From positions 1 to 32,683 of the forward strand of contig DAIDLF010000030.1 of NCBI GenBank assembly GCA_027449645.1: a DNA stretch of 32,683 bases, written 5' to 3'. The notes under the pieces were generated by a model that worked only from the letters and a program-made list of their open reading frames with translations, was not told where the DNA came from and did no database searches. The DNA comes from Candidatus Parcubacteria bacterium (lineage in GTDB: Bacteria; Patescibacteriota; Minisyncoccia; UBA6257; 2-01-FULL-56-20). Position numbers and translations under genes: made by a program. Below, piece after piece: positions 1-8,346 of the stretch. Position 1 is the first letter of the stretch. Every line of letters begins with the position of its first letter.

Positions 1-26
1 AGCCCGCCAAAAAACGACTCTACGAT

Positions 27-293
27 TCATTTCCTGGAATACGGCCATTGGAGCGGCCCATTTTGGATCTTCCACGCAAAGTACGTCATGCATGCCATCG
101 CACAGGGAAATGCGATGATCGGGCCGCAGTACCACAGCGCCTGCGTCCACCAGGCGCCACGGAAGCACCATAGCGGATGTTCCGCATAGCATGGGATCCA
201 CCACACGGCCCACAGGAATGGGGCAACGAGAAAGACCGCCACAGAAACAAAAAGCAGGCGGCCGGCGGTTATTTTTGGCAACATCAACCTCAC
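27..293 (-). CDS. small hypothetical membrane protein (about 89 aa, two hydrophobic segments)
   Basis: Minus-strand ORF. GTG start at 293 is preceded by GGAGGT (complement at 300-305) with a 6-nt spacer. Two hydrophobic stretches (LLFVSVAVFLVAPFLWAVWW and ALWYCGPIIAFPCAMACMTYFAW). Confidence 0.5.
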   Translation of the reverse strand: MRLMLPKITAGRLLFVSVAVFLVAPFLWAVWWIPCYAEHPLWCFRGAWWTQALWYCGPIIAFPCAMACMTYFAWKIQNGPLQWPYSRK

Positions 294-460
294 GGGAAGA
301 CCTCCAGGATGTTTCTCCATCAATTGCGATCCTACGCGTGGAGAAAGCCCCTTGAAAAACGAACGACGCCGTCCCTCCTTTCACAAAAGGCTGTCTCCAC
401 AGGAATACGCAAGATGAAAATGCTGAAATTATTGTATCCCCTCCCGCGGCGCTGTCAATG

Positions 461-1789
461 CTATTTCGCCGCCATCCTCCGCTTGATCTCATCCGGCAGC
501 TTGTCCACCGGCACCGCTTCCTGGGCGCCGCTCGTAAGGTCGCGGACGATCACGGTATTCTCGTAAATCTCCTTCTGCCCCAAGATGAGCGCAAGGCCGA
601 TCCCCTCCTTGTCGGCGGTCTTCAGCTGGGCCTTCAGCGAATCTTTGGCGAGCGACTCCACGACAATGATGCCCTTGTTGCGAAGGCTCTTGAGGAGCGA
701 GAACGATTTTTTCTTGGCAAGTTCTCCGGCATGCGCGAGGAATACCCGCGAGGCGCGCGTCTTGCTCGCAAATACGATCTCCTTGGCGCGCAGGGCGGCG
801 ATCAGGCGTTCCGCACCGGCCGCACCCCCGACGGCAGGCGTGAGATGGCCGCCGATCGTCTCCATGAGGTAATCGTAACGGCCGCCGGCCGCAAGGGCGC
901 CAAGCTCGGCTTCCCCGCCGTCGGCATAGATCTCGAATACGGTGCGGCTGTAGTAATCCAAGCCGCGCACCAGGTGATGGTCCAACGCATACGGGATCTT
1001 CACCTCGTCCAGATACTCCAGCACGCCTTTGAAGTGCGTGCTGCACATCGAGCAGATCTTGTCGAGGAAATTCGGCGCGCCGTCCTTGAGCGCGATGCAC
1101 TTCGGCTCTTTGCAGTCGAGGAGGCGCAGGGGGTTCGTATCCAGGCGCCGCGCGCAATCCTCGCACAATTCCTTCGCGTGCCCTTTATAGTAGGCAGTAA
1201 GCTGTTTCTTGTAGATCGGGCGGCATACGCGGCATCCGATGGAATTCACCTTCACGGTCGGATTCTTGATCTTGATCTCATTCAGAAGGTCGAAGAAGAT
1301 GGCGATGATCTCGGCGTCGTAGATGGGATCGTTCACGCCGCCCAGGGTCTCAAAATCTATCTGCGTAAACTGGCGCAGGCGTCCGAGCTGGGGGCGCTCG
1401 TGGCGGAAGATCGGCCCCATGGTGAAAAGCTTCTGCGGCTGGCCGAGCCGGGACATGCCGTTCTGGAGATAGGCCCTGCAGATGCCCGGCGTATACTCCG
1501 GCCGGAGCGCGAGGAGGTCCCCGCCTTTGGTGCGCAGGGTGTACATCTCCTTCTGCACCACATCGCTCTCCTCCCCCGAGGTCTTGTTGTAAAGATCCGC
1601 AAACTCCATCACGGGGGGTTCAAGGCGCGAGAACCCGTACGCGGCGGAGATCGACTTCACGGTCCCGGCGATCTTTTCCCAATACGGCTCGTCCACAGGC
1701 AGGATATCGTGCATCCCTTTCACGGATTGGAACGTGCGCGTCTGGGTCTCTTTGGGCTTCTCGTTCTCCTGTTTTGCCTGTGATGGCAT
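461..1789 (-). CDS. hisS: histidyl-tRNA synthetase
   Basis: Translation contains VKGMHDILP, RPEYTPGICRAY, GPIFRHERPQLGRLRQFTQID, HHLVRGLDYYSRTVFEI and GGRYDYLMETIGG, the class II HisRS motifs. Start taken at MPSQAKQ. Confidence 0.96.
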   Translation of the reverse strand: MPSQAKQENEKPKETQTRTFQSVKGMHDILPVDEPYWEKIAGTVKSISAAYGFSRLEPPVMEFADLYNKTSGEESDVVQKEMYTLRTKGGDLLALRPEYTPGICRAYLQNGMSRLGQPQKLFTMGPIFRHERPQLGRLRQFTQIDFETLGGVNDPIYDAEIIAIFFDLLNEIKIKNPTVKVNSIGCRVCRPIYKKQLTAYYKGHAKELCEDCARRLDTNPLRLLDCKEPKCIALKDGAPNFLDKICSMCSTHFKGVLEYLDEVKIPYALDHHLVRGLDYYSRTVFEIYADGGEAELGALAAGGRYDYLMETIGGHLTPAVGGAAGAERLIAALRAKEIVFASKTRASRVFLAHAGELAKKKSFSLLKSLRNKGIIVVESLAKDSLKAQLKTADKEGIGLALILGQKEIYENTVIVRDLTSGAQEAVPVDKLPDEIKRRMAAK

Positions 1790-1803
1790 GGTGATGATAA
1801 AGA

Positions 1804-2358
1804 TTAAGTGGTATAGGACGGCGTACCGAAGAGCTTCAGCGCCGAGAGCGGCCAAAGCCTGACCCGCACGATGCCCACAATGTCCTTGGCCGGGAGCGGC
1901 CCCCACATGCGGGAATCGTAGCTCACGCTGCGGTTGTCGCCAAGCATCATGTAGGAGCTGGACGAGAGGGTCCAGGTGCCGTCGTCGCCCGTCACCGTAC
2001 CGGCAGGCAGATAGCCCTCGTTGAGCACGAAACCGTCGGGATGCTGGGCATTCTTGATGGTGATCGTATCGTTCTTGATGATGACCGTCTCGCCCGGAAG
2101 GCCGATGATGCGCTTGATGAGGTAGGTGGAGTAGTCGCTCACGTCATGGAATACCACCACCTCGCCGCGCTCCGGCGGACGGATATGATAGGTGAGCTCG
2201 TCAGTGAGCACATAGTCCCCGTTCGAGAACGTGGGATACATGCTGCTGCCATCCACGAGGAACGGCTGGACGAGGAATGTCCGCACGACGAACACCACGC
2301 CAATGGCAATCACCGCAATTTCCAGGACTTCCAGCAGGGAGGCGAAAAATTTTCTCAT
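1804..2358 (-). CDS. lepB: signal peptidase I
   Basis: N-terminal TM segment, then VDGSSMYPTF (Ser), YLIKRIIGLPGE (Lys) and MLGDNRSVSYDSR: S26 family boxes. Confidence 0.95.
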   Translation of the reverse strand: MRKFFASLLEVLEIAVIAIGVVFVVRTFLVQPFLVDGSSMYPTFSNGDYVLTDELTYHIRPPERGEVVVFHDVSDYSTYLIKRIIGLPGETVIIKNDTITIKNAQHPDGFVLNEGYLPAGTVTGDDGTWTLSSSSYMMLGDNRSVSYDSRMWGPLPAKDIVGIVRVRLWPLSALKLFGTPSYTT

Positions 2359-2389
2359 AGATGGCTTGTGCGGACGCAAATGTCTCCTC

Positions 2390-2419
2390 ATTATAGAGAA
2401 AATGGCATACAATAATCAA
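2390..2419 (-). promoter_or_regulatory. sigma70-like promoter of lepB (TTGATT-N18-TATAAT)
   Basis: Minus strand: TTGATT (2414-2419 complement), 18-nt spacer, TATAAT (2390-2395 complement). Confidence 0.6.
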
Positions 2420-2421
2420 GT

Positions 2422-2955
2422 ATGGACCAGACGCTCGTCATAGGACTCGGCAATCCCGACCCGGCGCTTGAGCGCACGTACCACAATGTGGGGGCGCTCG
2501 CCGTGGCATGGATCGCGGAACATCGCACGGCACACGGCGCCAGGCCGGAGTTCCGTCCCTACAAGAACCTCTTTGCCTCCTGCACCATCGAGGGGATCAT
2601 CCTCATGCGGCCGCTCGTCTACATGAACGAATCCGGCAGGGCGGTCAAAGAGGCATTGAAGGTGTTTTCCCTCGGCCCGGCGGATATCGCGGTCATCCAC
2701 GATGACAGCGACCTTGCGATCGGCAGCTGGAAACGGACCCTCAAGGGCCGCTCGGGAGGGCATAAGGGCATCCAATCGATCATCGATCACCTTGGCACCG
2801 ACGAATTCGCGCGCGTGAAGATCGGCATCCGCGAGCAGGAGGAATCCCCCAGGAAAAAAGCCGGCGAATTTGTGCTCTCCCCGGTGAAGGCCCGGGACCT
2901 GGATGCGCTTGAAGGCGTATTCAAAGCTATTGCGGAAAGCCTGAAACCCGTTTAG
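2422..2955 (+). CDS. pth: peptidyl-tRNA hydrolase
   Basis: VIGLGNPDPALERTYHNVG, MRPLVYMNESGRAV, VIHDDSDLAIG, SGGHKGIQSIIDHLGTDEFARVKIGI: Pth family motifs. Confidence 0.94.
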   Translation: MDQTLVIGLGNPDPALERTYHNVGALAVAWIAEHRTAHGARPEFRPYKNLFASCTIEGIILMRPLVYMNESGRAVKEALKVFSLGPADIAVIHDDSDLAIGSWKRTLKGRSGGHKGIQSIIDHLGTDEFARVKIGIREQEESPRKKAGEFVLSPVKARDLDALEGVFKAIAESLKPV

Positions 2956-4472
2956 AACTTCACCTCCGAGAGCGGAAGTGAAAGGGAGAACGTATATCCC
3001 CCGGCATTGTCCGGCTGGATATCCGCGAGCGAAAGGACCACGGCCCCGAAATGGCTGTCGCCCTGGAGCGCGTTTTTGAAAGCGACAATGCTCGCGGCCG
3101 ACCGCGCGTCCCCAGAGACCACGACCGGAGCGCCGGCGGCCTGGAAGGCAATATGGTTCACGGTGATGGCGTTCGCCGCGGCAAGCCCGTTCACGTCGGC
3201 GATGAGACGATACGAGGTGCTGATCTCGCCCTCTGCGGCGGCGATCAGCGAGACCTGCTGGTTGAATGCGGTAGATGACGCCTCGAGCGCGGCGGCCTCC
3301 TGCATGGCCGCGCCATGCTGGACGAATGCCGGCTGGGACTCGATGCTCTTTTTGGTGTCCACCAGGAAATAATCGGCGACCACAAGCACCGCGACCAGGA
3401 GAAGGAGTACGGCAGGGACAAGCACCTGCCACAACATAAGGAAGCCCACCATCTGCTCCTCATAGAACGTATCCATCGCGCTGGAGCCGGAAAGATTGAT
3501 CTCGCCGCCCTTCCCGCCCATGCCCCGCAGGCCGCAGCCGAACGCCACGAACCATTCGGGCAAGATCTCCTGCGTGCCCACCGCGAAGGTAAGCGGACTC
3601 ACCGGAAGCGCGAGCACATCCGCCACGGCGGCAGTAGCCTCGTCGCCAAACGCGGCGGCGGAAAGGACCACGCCGGACAGCGCGTCCGACCAGTGCTGGG
3701 CATAGAAATTCGCCACCTGGCGCAAACTCGATTCCAGCATCGCCCGGAAACGCTCCGCGGAAACCTCCCCTTTCTCGTCCGCAACCTCGGTCCACAGGTT
3801 GGCATATTCAAAATACAGCTTTCCGTTGCGGACAATAAGGAAATCGATGCCGATATTGTCGATATTGAGGAGGAGCAGGGGCTTCGCCGTATCAATGCCG
3901 GAGCCTTCTTCCCGCAGGATGCGCGCGAGCGCGAGCGCCCGGGATTCGACGCTCACCGTCACGAACCCGGCGGCATAGAGCGCCTGGGTCATCTCGTCCA
4001 CCGTGGCCTTGTCCACGAATGCCGCAGAGACCTCGGAGCGCAGATTGACCTCATCCCGCCCAAGGACCTGCCATCCGAAATAAGCCTGCTTGATATCCAC
4101 CGGCGACGCCATCTGGACATTGAGGTCGATGGCCTTGTCGAGGTCCTTCCCCTCCATCATCGGGAGCGTGAAGGTCTGGCTGTAAATGCTCACCGAAGAA
4201 AGCGACACCGCCACATTGATCATTTTTTTCTTGCGGCGCATCCCGGAAATCCGCATCCTGAGCTCTTCCAGGGCCGCAGCGAAGGCCGCCGCATCCTTGA
4301 TCCTCCCCTTCTCCAAAACCCCGGGCGCGAGGCGGACCGCCTCCATGCGCCATCCCTTTTTGTCGGCGCGCGCCATGCGCAATACCTGGTCGCTCACCTC
4401 AAGCCCTGCCGCGGTCGCGCGGATGCGGAGCAGGGAGAGAAACTTTTGAAAATATGCCTTAAGGATCGCCAT
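2952..4472 (-). CDS. PilM-PilN fusion-like (GspL-like) type IV pilus/type II secretion inner-membrane assembly protein
   Basis: N-terminal actin-like PilM-type region (VSDQVLRMARADKKGW, LLLLNIDNIGIDFLIVRNGKLYFEY, SLRQVANFYAQHW), then EINLSG and one TM helix (LMLWQVLVPAVLLLLVAVLVVADYFLV), then a PilN-like periplasmic region. ATG at 4472 overlaps the upstream stop (TAATG). Confidence 0.75.
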   Translation of the reverse strand: MAILKAYFQKFLSLLRIRATAAGLEVSDQVLRMARADKKGWRMEAVRLAPGVLEKGRIKDAAAFAAALEELRMRISGMRRKKKMINVAVSLSSVSIYSQTFTLPMMEGKDLDKAIDLNVQMASPVDIKQAYFGWQVLGRDEVNLRSEVSAAFVDKATVDEMTQALYAAGFVTVSVESRALALARILREEGSGIDTAKPLLLLNIDNIGIDFLIVRNGKLYFEYANLWTEVADEKGEVSAERFRAMLESSLRQVANFYAQHWSDALSGVVLSAAAFGDEATAAVADVLALPVSPLTFAVGTQEILPEWFVAFGCGLRGMGGKGGEINLSGSSAMDTFYEEQMVGFLMLWQVLVPAVLLLLVAVLVVADYFLVDTKKSIESQPAFVQHGAAMQEAAALEASSTAFNQQVSLIAAAEGEISTSYRLIADVNGLAAANAITVNHIAFQAAGAPVVVSGDARSAASIVAFKNALQGDSHFGAVVLSLADIQPDNAGGYTFSLSLPLSEVKF

Positions 4473-4897
4473 TATTGGATTTGGTTCCATGACACCACGT
4501 TTATCTGGCCCGTATTCGGATCCTCCGAAACCACGACCTGGATCTTCTTGGTATGCCCGAGGAACGTGGAGACCGAGACGATGGTCGCCTGGCCCGCCGA
4601 AGGCAGGCCTTGCGTCACCGTCACTGTGGCCGTCGCGCTCCCCGTGGATACCGTATAGGGGTTGCTCATGGTGCTGTTCTGCGGAAATTGCGCGTTGCGG
4701 TTCAGTTCAAGAAGGGCGTCCTCCACCCCTGCGGTCGCCGCCGACTGGGCGGTGAAGGCCGACGACGTCCCATAGCCCGTATCCGCAGAGGAAAGCGCGA
4801 AGAATGCGATCAAAAGCCCGATAATGGCGACAATGCCGCCGATGAAGAATACCAGCGTCAGAAACACCTGTCCTTGCCGGGTGATGCGTCGTGCCAC
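4472..4897 (-). CDS. PilX-like/prepilin-like pilus assembly membrane protein
   Basis: QGQVFLTLVFFIGGIVAIIGLLIAFFALSSADTGYG N-terminal helix, then AATAGVEDALLELNRN. GTG start proposed at 4897. Coupled to the downstream PilM-PilN gene by 1-nt overlap. Confidence 0.6.
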   Translation of the reverse strand: MARRITRQGQVFLTLVFFIGGIVAIIGLLIAFFALSSADTGYGTSSAFTAQSAATAGVEDALLELNRNAQFPQNSTMSNPYTVSTGSATATVTVTQGLPSAGQATIVSVSTFLGHTKKIQVVVSEDPNTGQINVVSWNQIQ

Positions 4898-4973
4898 TTT
4901 ATCAGTATACCTTTTTTCTGCCCTGCCCGCCAAAGACGGCGGCGGCAGGGCGACTGCAGGACGGCGGGAAAAA

Positions 4974-5002
4974 TTGACTTAACCCTCAAAAAATAGTATA
5001 AC
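4974..5002 (+). promoter_or_regulatory. sigma70-like promoter (TTGACT-N17-TATAAC)
   Basis: TTGACT 4974-4979, 17-nt spacer, TATAAC 4997-5002. Confidence 0.75.
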
Positions 5003-5107
5003 ATAGCCAGCAAGACCGCATTGATATTCAAGGCGAGCCGGACAAATGATCGTTCGACAGCCCACCATAAGAGGCCAGCTAAAGGGCGTTGGCCACGGAG
5101 AGCAACC

Positions 5108-6295
5108 ATGAAATACGAACGTTTCGTGGCCAGGTTTATTCCCCTGGCCTTTGTCGCGTGTCTCGCCGCCTGCGGCGGGACGGGAGGCTCCAACAACCCC
5201 AACCCCACGCCTACTCCCACACCCACGCCGGGAAAGGTCACGGTGACCTGTCCCGCACGGGTCCACGTCGGCGTGGATCCCAAGGTCGTCACCATGGCGC
5301 AAACAAGCTACCAGTGCACCGCCTCCGAGGCGGTCACGTGGAGCGTGAGCGATGCCTCGCTTGCCGCCATTGGTTCCACCGGGATCATCACCCCAACCAG
5401 CAACCCCGTATCGGATAGCGCAAGCGTCACCGTCACGGCAACGCCGACCTCCGGCAATGATACCGCCGGGACGGCCACGGTGAAGGTGGTGGACTGGATC
5501 GCCTACAACCAGTTCGCCCGCGACGCGCAGAACAACAGCATCGTGTACAACCGCATCATCAACGCGGATGGCAACGGCGGCGCCACCGTCCTCACCGACG
5601 GCTCGGCGTTTCCCACCTGGCTTCCGGACCATCTCTCGCTGATCTCAGAACCTGATTCGAAAGATTCGGAATTTGAGATCTTCACCACGGGGGGCGGCGC
5701 GAATGACGGGAAGGTGATTTCCACCATCCACATCCCGAGCGTCTCCGGCGCAAGCGGCTTCACCGTCTCGCCGGACGGCAAAACGGTGCTTTTCAGGGCC
5801 ATGAACCCCACCACGCGGGGATTTGGGTACTACACCATCCACGTGGACGGCACAGGGCTCGTGGGACCGCTCTACGAAGCGGCACCCGTGCTGGGGGGCA
5901 GCGAGATCCTGATCGGCAAGCCGCATTGGTCGCCGGACGGGAAACGCATTGTCCACGTTCGCCTCACCTTCACCGGCACGGGCGGACAGACCACTGAAAT
6001 ATGGACCATGAACGCGGATGGCAGCAATGCCCTCCAAGTCACGTCCGATGGAGGTACGGACAACGACCCGGCCTACCTCAATGCAAACACCATCATTTTT
6101 GATGGGAGCCAGGGAATCTGCACTATTCCGACAGCCGGCGGCGCAGAGACGTTCCTGGTGAACGGCCTGATCCCAACCCCCGCGCCAAGCGGGACATGGT
6201 TCGCTTACCTCACGAGTTCAGGCACCGTCCGCGCCATGCAGGCCAACGGCGCCGGCGACCATCTCGTGGATTCGGGCAGCAACCCTTCGTGGTAG
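5108..6295 (+). CDS. lipoprotein with Ig-like region and TolB-type beta-propeller repeats
   Basis: Signal MKYERFVARFIPLAFVACLAACGG with lipobox, Pro/Thr-rich linker, and TolB/WD40-like repeats (FTVSPDGKTVLFRA, PHWSPDGKRIVHVR, IWTMNADGSNALQVTSDGGTDNDPAY). SD-like ggag upstream. Confidence 0.85.
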   Translation: MKYERFVARFIPLAFVACLAACGGTGGSNNPNPTPTPTPTPGKVTVTCPARVHVGVDPKVVTMAQTSYQCTASEAVTWSVSDASLAAIGSTGIITPTSNPVSDSASVTVTATPTSGNDTAGTATVKVVDWIAYNQFARDAQNNSIVYNRIINADGNGGATVLTDGSAFPTWLPDHLSLISEPDSKDSEFEIFTTGGGANDGKVISTIHIPSVSGASGFTVSPDGKTVLFRAMNPTTRGFGYYTIHVDGTGLVGPLYEAAPVLGGSEILIGKPHWSPDGKRIVHVRLTFTGTGGQTTEIWTMNADGSNALQVTSDGGTDNDPAYLNANTIIFDGSQGICTIPTAGGAETFLVNGLIPTPAPSGTWFAYLTSSGTVRAMQANGAGDHLVDSGSNPSW

Positions 6296-6318
6296 GCCGC
6301 CCTGGGTCCGCAATCACA

Positions 6319-6358
6319 CAGCCCATCTTTCCGCAAGGAGAGATGGGCTGGATTTTTT
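6319..6358 (+). terminator. intrinsic terminator of the TolB-like lipoprotein gene
   Basis: CAGCCCATCTTTCC-GCAA-GGAGAGATGGGCTG: 14-bp stem with one T-G wobble and a GCAA (GNRA) loop, followed by GATTTTTTAT. Confidence 0.9.
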
Positions 6359-6382
6359 ATCCTATTTTCCGGCGCGGAAACC

Positions 6383-8344
6383 TCAGTTCACCGTGATACT
6401 CTGCGAGATCGTGCTGTTGGTGATCGCGCCGAGGGAGACGGAGTTCGGATCGGACACCGTCCATTTTTCCGTATAGGTGCCGGGCGAAACCGGTGCCGTC
6501 ATTGCGGGAAGTGCAAAGACGGCGGAACTGCCCGCAGCAATACTGCCTACGGTCTGATTGTAGGAGACGGAGCTATAAGGCAAGACAGGGCGAATAGTGC
6601 AACCACCAATAGAGACCGCATGTGCCACGGGGATCAAAGCAAAGAACTGGTGGGAAGGCGCCATGGCCGTACAGCCTGTGCCAATCTCGGTTGAATATCC
6701 GCCCCGATAGCTTGTGGTCTTGGTAACGCCTGCCACTACCAGAGGAATGGGCGTGCTCTCACTGAACGATCCCACGTGGGTCAGATAGATGCCATTATCC
6801 GTCACGTTCCCCGTGATGGTACAGGTCACCGTCGGCGGGATGTCACCGTAAACCCCGTCCCATACGCTATCGGATGTAGAGGGAGCGTCATACACTCCGT
6901 CGCCGTCAGTATCCGTATCGCACGTACCCGTGCCGGCTCCCGTCGCCGCGAAGCCGATACTGGTCGCAACCACGGGAACATTGCCGTTATTGACCGCGGT
7001 GATGGTCGCCCCGCTCACCGCAGACCCATGGGTGATGGACGAAGGGATGCCCGAGGAAGAAAGCGAAACCTGGCGGGTGGAAACGACCCCCGTGAGCGCC
7101 ACCCGGAATACATCAGGTGTGGCGCTGGGGCCGCCGCAAGTTTGTTCATAAGTATAGGAATATACCTCCGGGCCAGAGCCGCCGCCGATCGGCGAGAAGC
7201 TCTGTTTGGTGCAGGAAGTTTCATCAGGAAGATTATAATTACTGCCTACATTGCTCCCGCCGTTGTCTTCAGCGAGCTCTATGCCAAGCTGGAGATTGGT
7301 GAGCGCCTGGTCCCCCGCAGGCAATGCCTGGGTTGCCACAATGGATGCCGAAACGCTGGACAATCCATCAGCACCGCCGGGCCAGTTCCATCCCGACCAC
7401 GAGCCCGTTATATAAAAAGTGCCATTGGAAGGGTTGGTGTCGGTCCAGGTCCCGGAACCGGTTATCGCCGTACTCGCCCATGGCGAGGTCACACACGCCG
7501 TGCCCCGTCCGCCATAGAAGCACACCTGAACCTTGAAGTCCTGCGTCACCGGGCCGGATGCCGAAAGCGTCGCGTAGGCCCCGGTGCCGTCAAAGGTGAT
7601 GCCTGGCACGGGCGCCGCGATGGTCGGACGCACGTTTGCCACCGTCGTCTTGCTGATGCTCGCGCCGGAAGCCATGGCAAGCGCCCCACCGGTCCCGATG
7701 TTCAACTGATAGCCCGGACTGAACGAAAGGTTCACGTTGGGATCCACCGTGAGCGTCACGCCGTTCACGGCAATATTGCCGTTCTGTACCGTGGAATTCT
7801 GGCTCATCTCGCAGGCGCTGCCTCCTACGCTCGCCGTGGAGACCAGATACGTTCCTCCGCCGGCATCCTGCCATGGATTGCAGTACGGATCGGACCAGTC
7901 GAGCGATAGGGAGCTTTGATGCCCGCTCGCATCCTTCGCAGTGAATGCCGTCCCGTAATTCCCCTCGTGCGTGTCGCGCACCACCCACTGCCCGGTGAAC
8001 ACCTGCTGGCTCCCGCTCGAACTCGCCTGATCAAGCGCAAGCGTCACGGTGGTAGTCGCATGATCCGTCGCCGTCACCGCCTCCACGGAAGTCACCGTAT
8101 CGGGATCTTCCATGACCACGGTGAATTTTTGCGTATTGCCCGGCAAGACCTTCATCGGATCTATGGTGACGCTCGTGATGGCCGGCAAGGTTCCCGGAGC
8201 CTGGGAGATGCGATAGGTCTCAGGTCCGGATCCCGCCACGCGATTGCCGGAACGGGAGAGCAAGAACATCTCCACGCCGAGCAGTACGACGATGACCGCC
8301 ATGAAGGCGATGAAGATCGGGATGAAGTATTTTTTCATGAACAT
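6383..8344 (-). CDS. large membrane-anchored exported protein
   Basis: N-terminal TM anchor MFMKKYFIPIFIAFMAVIVVLLGVEMFLL, followed by a Ser/Thr/Gly-rich extracellular-type region. Contains DTDTDGDGVYD (TSP3/Ca-binding-like) and a C-terminal SPGTYTEKWTVSDPNSVSLGA segment. ATG is 2 nt downstream of the preceding stop. Confidence 0.8.
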   Translation of the reverse strand: MFMKKYFIPIFIAFMAVIVVLLGVEMFLLSRSGNRVAGSGPETYRISQAPGTLPAITSVTIDPMKVLPGNTQKFTVVMEDPDTVTSVEAVTATDHATTTVTLALDQASSSGSQQVFTGQWVVRDTHEGNYGTAFTAKDASGHQSSLSLDWSDPYCNPWQDAGGGTYLVSTASVGGSACEMSQNSTVQNGNIAVNGVTLTVDPNVNLSFSPGYQLNIGTGGALAMASGASISKTTVANVRPTIAAPVPGITFDGTGAYATLSASGPVTQDFKVQVCFYGGRGTACVTSPWASTAITGSGTWTDTNPSNGTFYITGSWSGWNWPGGADGLSSVSASIVATQALPAGDQALTNLQLGIELAEDNGGSNVGSNYNLPDETSCTKQSFSPIGGGSGPEVYSYTYEQTCGGPSATPDVFRVALTGVVSTRQVSLSSSGIPSSITHGSAVSGATITAVNNGNVPVVATSIGFAATGAGTGTCDTDTDGDGVYDAPSTSDSVWDGVYGDIPPTVTCTITGNVTDNGIYLTHVGSFSESTPIPLVVAGVTKTTSYRGGYSTEIGTGCTAMAPSHQFFALIPVAHAVSIGGCTIRPVLPYSSVSYNQTVGSIAAGSSAVFALPAMTAPVSPGTYTEKWTVSDPNSVSLGAITNSTISQSITVN

Positions 8345-8346
8345 GG

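Noticed and set aside
458-1783. 441-aa plus-strand ORF opposite hisS
   Set aside because: Antisense to a complete HisRS; composition typical of a shadow ORF.
2745-2775. Pth GGHKG in place of GGHNG (possible loss of a functional Asn)
   Set aside because: I recall Lys at this position in other bacterial Pth homologs, and the remaining catalytic motifs are intact, so it is not convincing as unusual.
3315-4658. 447-aa plus-strand ORF opposite the PilM-PilN gene
   Set aside because: Antisense shadow; spans two minus-strand genes that have real motifs and coupled stops/starts.
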